A DNA stretch of 31,175 nt, taken from a virus. Of the stretch, positions 29,001-31,175 are shown in pieces (the first letter of the stretch is position 1; the number at the start of each line of letters is the position of its first letter). The stretch covers positions 1-31,175 of the IMG/VR virus record IMGVR_UViG_3300042390_000331. One strand, 5' to 3'. A program made the position numbers and the translations under genes. The notes below the pieces were generated by a model. It was not told the origin of the DNA. It was given only the letters and a program-made list of their open reading frames with translations, and did not search any database.

Positions 29001-31175
29001 TGTTAAAACACCAAAAGTTGCTGATAACACTGAATTGTACTGGACCACTCGTTCTGCGTCTGGCACAGTGTCTGAAGCAGATTTTAAAGATAGTACGTTA
29101 CAAGGTAAAGTTACAATTGTTGGTAACGAAGGTACTATTATAAGAACTGCTAAAGACGATGTATTAACTGAAGGTGTTGATGCGTTTATTATAGAACTTA
29201 GACTTACATCATACGGATCTCCTGTAGTTGTTTCAAGTGTACCTGTTACTATCCAAGATACTTCAATTGACATTGAAGTACCGGAACCAGAGGCACCGGT
29301 ATATTCTGTTACAACTAGTGCAACAAGTATAATTAAAGGTGGCGCAGTAGTGTTTACTGTCCATACTGAAAACGTAACAAATACTACAAATTTATATTGG
29401 ACATTATTTAGAAGTCCCGGGTTAGAAATTACTGATTTTGTTACTGCAGTATCTCCAACTGCAGTAAATGTTACGTATGATGATGGATCAACACCAGCAA
29501 ATGGTACTAAAGAAATTACAGTTACTACTCAATCATCGTCGCCTGGAACAGGTGTGCGTTCATTTATCTTTGAATTACGCACTGGCTCAGTATACGGAAA
29601 AGTAGTAGCAACTAGTACAACCGCTGTTACTATTTCAGATGAAATAAAATATGCAATTAGTCCATCGACTCGTTCTATTGCTGAAGGAGCTGGACTTGTA
29701 ACATTTACAGTTACTACGCCTGCATCAGCAATTGGAAACACATTAGGGTGGACCGTTGTTGGCAATACTGGAACATTAGACGCAATTGATTTTAATGATG
29801 GTCAAACACCAACTCCCGGTCCGGGTTCGTTAACAGGCGATGTTTCAATTACCGGTGTTGGTACAGGTGCCGGTCGCTATGGTACTGGTACAATTACATT
29901 GTATGCATCTGCTGACGAAACCACTGAAGGTAATGAAACATTCCATATTGAATTAGCTAATGGTTTAACCCCAATTGTTTTAGGATCTCCGTCACCAATT
30001 ATTGCAATTTCGGAAGTTGTTGAGTATGTATTAAGTGCTAACACTGCATCTATATCAGAAGGAGGCGACGGTGTAACATTTACATTAAATACACCAAAAC
30101 TTAAAGCTAATTCTATATTTAACTATACTATTGTTGGTAAAACTGGTTCAATTGCAGCTCAGGACTTTGTTACAACTGCTGGCGGAAGTACTACACTTTC
30201 ATCGTTAACTGGGACATTTACAGTTAACAGCACAACTAATTCCGGTACCTTTACACTGTATGCAGCATCAGATGCCGGTACAGAAGGTGATGAATCATTT
30301 ACTATTAGTTTAACTTCGGCAACTGGACAATCGATTGCAATTGGAGGAACAGGATCGCCTACTGTAACAATCACTGAAACTGTTGCTTATACTATTACTC
30401 CAACTGCATCTCAAATTAGTACAGTACAAGTAACTTCATTTGCAGAAGGCATTCCTGCGTATTTTAAAGTTACTACTCCAAAAATGGACGATGGTGATTT
30501 ATTCTGGGTAATAACACCAACTCCAAGTACAAGCGGTATTAATGAGAATGATTTTGCTGACAAACAAATGTCAGGTACTGTTTCAATTGTTAAAAATAAA
30601 GGTACAATTATCATTCCGCATGCTACTGATAGCAATACAGAAGGTAATGAAACTTATTCTTTAGTATTAAAACGTGATTCAGTTGAAGGCACCACTGTTA
30701 CTACAAGTCCAACTGTACTAATTACTGAATCTATTTCATATACAATTATTTCGGATACAACTGTAATTGCAGAAGGCGGATCAGTAACGTTTACTGTTAC
30801 AACTCCATTTGCTGATAACGGAGAAACATTAAACTGGACAGTTGTGCAAGTTACCGGAACAATGATATCCGCTGATTTTGTAGCATTTTCTGGAACAACA
30901 CTACCAGTTGCAAATAGTACTGCTATAATTACAGTAACTGCTGCACCTGATGCACAAATTGAACCAAACGATACATTTACAATTGCTGTAACAAAAAGTG
31001 GTTTACCGCTATCACCGTTAACAGGAGTTATTCCAACTATAACAGTTTCTGATGGTACTAATTATACATTAACATCAGATGTAACTACTATTGCAGAAAG
31101 TGGATCAGCAGTAACATTTACAGTGCGTACTCCTGGTATATCAAAAGAAACTGCATTATACTGGTCTATTCAAGG
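26032..31175 (+). CDS. Large adhesin-like virion protein with tandem Calx-beta-like repeats (3' end beyond window)
   Basis: An open frame without stop runs from the ATG at 26032 to the window edge, giving at least 1714 residues. Residues 1-70 (QVRISRILEIGDGDYGYGQ, LLDFQNLRTDILAAKQHQVG) match an N-terminal domain I know from marine phage virion proteins; a beta-rich stretch with HASG and a GEMSAGQANPSF ending reaches to about 288. From about 290 on come 12 complete and one partial repeat of about 100-120 residues, each with EG-x-x-V-x-FTV-x-TP, a LYW strand, G-(T/N)-(I/V)-x-A-x-DF, a GxVxIxNNxG turn, TEGxExF and a closing I-(S/T)-E. This is the Calx-beta pattern, with acidic residues in the calcium-ligand places. 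It is likely a long fibre or adhesin that may be stiffened by calcium. No signal peptide is seen, as expected for a virion part. Confidence 0.8.
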   Translation, partial: MATLPDTTSFNAMQVRISRILEIGDGDYGYGQIALSQQLAANNPANLLDFQNLRTDILAAKQHQVGVLTTLPITPITNSITATQWAAFETVLKQVEANRTVTPPAAQAARDILVSDTITTDWNGTTTQIVTAEFVDEDAIRNYFNTGSSIEFSASRSAGASTTKNSSWTSLLANIGVISFKRSATSSTKSVGTSIGYSRLTDSYQVIFQKLTTDTLKPNTYKLSARLVDSRTIEFTVEFTDGSTSLSDPNVNGTLTSNVRAYHASGVFVAVPAPSAVGEMSAGQANPSFIITRDSTSIGEGQTGVTFTVTTVNFDDAPLYWNVKGYGITAADFVEATLQDSFAITSGFGSFSLTASDDKFTEGTEKFVVEIRVAPELTSPVVATIASAPEIINDLSLTVPVIRTTPSYNFVSQSVSATAEGNTITYTVVTTGVADNTQLYWATKGLTAGITAADFEDNTLTGTITIWNNTADIVRTLVDDKAVEQIESFQIVLSTIDATTGVKRQVQISYLMQIVDTAVVVPDVPYLVSTSLTTVPEGSVLAVNYKITTPKLPINTRLYWQTFRDIGTINGSDFNDGLLSGSVLISNQMGVVPRYLKADGVTEGLESFHLTFYSDAAMTNELQEGPTVSITESVSYLITKDYSAMAEGGLGINFTVNTPALENGKNLYYRVVSESGTVDADDLVDGVSGIFAVNNNVGKFLIRAKDDTLTEGVEQFRVEIRETDGVSGAILVSSQSSTITEPNVYDIISQRSAITEGQIGVEFTIKTPKVANGTVLYWSTVTDTGTITASDFTDNTLTGTVTITNNIGSITRTAVVDALTEGDESFHLVLKTGSASGTTVKIGDPVTISEYVKYSITPSTQSIAETGAGVTFNITTPKVSNGSLVYWSILPGSGNITADDFIVSDAQGGSAQRLTGRVSIQNNRGSFIIAARPDSLTEGSETFQVELRLDDIDGPVEQTTREITISETVNYQVIAGTSTVTEGPGSVTFTVKTPKVADNTELYWTTRSASGTVSEADFKDSTLQGKVTIVGNEGTIIRTAKDDVLTEGVDAFIIELRLTSYGSPVVVSSVPVTIQDTSIDIEVPEPEAPVYSVTTSATSIIKGGAVVFTVHTENVTNTTNLYWTLFRSPGLEITDFVTAVSPTAVNVTYDDGSTPANGTKEITVTTQSSSPGTGVRSFIFELRTGSVYGKVVATSTTAVTISDEIKYAISPSTRSIAEGAGLVTFTVTTPASAIGNTLGWTVVGNTGTLDAIDFNDGQTPTPGPGSLTGDVSITGVGTGAGRYGTGTITLYASADETTEGNETFHIELANGLTPIVLGSPSPIIAISEVVEYVLSANTASISEGGDGVTFTLNTPKLKANSIFNYTIVGKTGSIAAQDFVTTAGGSTTLSSLTGTFTVNSTTNSGTFTLYAASDAGTEGDESFTISLTSATGQSIAIGGTGSPTVTITETVAYTITPTASQISTVQVTSFAEGIPAYFKVTTPKMDDGDLFWVITPTPSTSGINENDFADKQMSGTVSIVKNKGTIIIPHATDSNTEGNETYSLVLKRDSVEGTTVTTSPTVLITESISYTIISDTTVIAEGGSVTFTVTTPFADNGETLNWTVVQVTGTMISADFVAFSGTTLPVANSTAIITVTAAPDAQIEPNDTFTIAVTKSGLPLSPLTGVIPTITVSDGTNYTLTSDVTTIAESGSAVTFTVRTPGISKETALYWSIQ
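26900..31175 (+). repeat. Tandem Calx-beta-like repeat array (12 complete, 1 partial)
   Basis: Approximate repeat starts are 26900, 27265, 27610, 27946, 28270, 28600, 28950, 29310, 29655, 30030, 30400, 30745 and 31070 (cut). Each unit is about 310-375 bases. Units are clearly related in protein but diverged in DNA, so the array is old rather than freshly expanded. The eighth unit lacks the EG opening (IIKGGAVVF) and the sixth has ET in its place. Confidence 0.75.

Noticed and set aside
26900-31175. CRISPR-like or transposon-like repeat array
   Set aside because: The periodicity of about 300-375 bases is protein-coding and in frame, with no short direct repeats or terminal inverted repeats.

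Overview
The window is a piece of the late structural region of a T4-like myovirus, most like those that infect marine bacteria (cyanophage or SAR11-phage type). The evidence is a T4-order run of baseplate genes (hub gp5, wedge gp25, wedge gp6, then a giant gene where gp7 lies in T4), a T4-gp12-type tail collar domain, T4-type late promoter motifs (NATAAATA), and several structural modules I know from marine T4-like phages. Every supported gene is on the + strand. The DNA is AT-rich (about 34% GC in a 300-base sample counted by hand). I see no tRNA, CRISPR array, insertion sequence or convincing terminator. Apart from the subtilase, no gene here looks metabolic or regulatory.

Layout. 14-5282: gp5-like hub/spike without a lysozyme domain, gp25-like wedge, and an enlarged gp6-like wedge of 1091 residues. 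5282-17635: one uninterrupted gene for a 4117-residue protein. It carries a degenerate cupredoxin-like domain, conserved marine-phage baseplate blocks, four short W-Y-W modules resembling carbohydrate-binding modules, a beta-propeller-like section and three G-x-GY repeat blocks. 17651-19024: a 457-residue fibre-like protein with five LGGVKVDG-type repeats. 19026-20714: a subtilisin-like serine protease with an intact catalytic set. 20763-21371: a small structural protein of unknown role. 21375-26012: three consecutive genes sharing an N-terminal module of about 130 residues. The first ends in a tail collar domain, the second has almost nothing beyond the module, and the third ends in a peptidase-G2-like domain. 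26032 to the window edge: the start of a very long adhesin-like protein, with a marine-phage N-terminal domain followed by at least 12 Calx-beta-like repeats; it is cut by the end of the window.

How they work together (inference): the first four genes build the baseplate hub and wedges. The rest probably form the peripheral baseplate and fibre apparatus that finds, binds and possibly digests the host surface. Because the gp5-like spike has no lysozyme domain, the subtilase is the only enzyme in the window that might act on the host envelope or on virion proteins. The genes are tightly packed, often with overlapping stop and start codons. All three intergenic gaps longer than 30 bases (before 2007, 20763 and 24459) contain a NATAAATA late-promoter motif, which suggests three late transcription start points.
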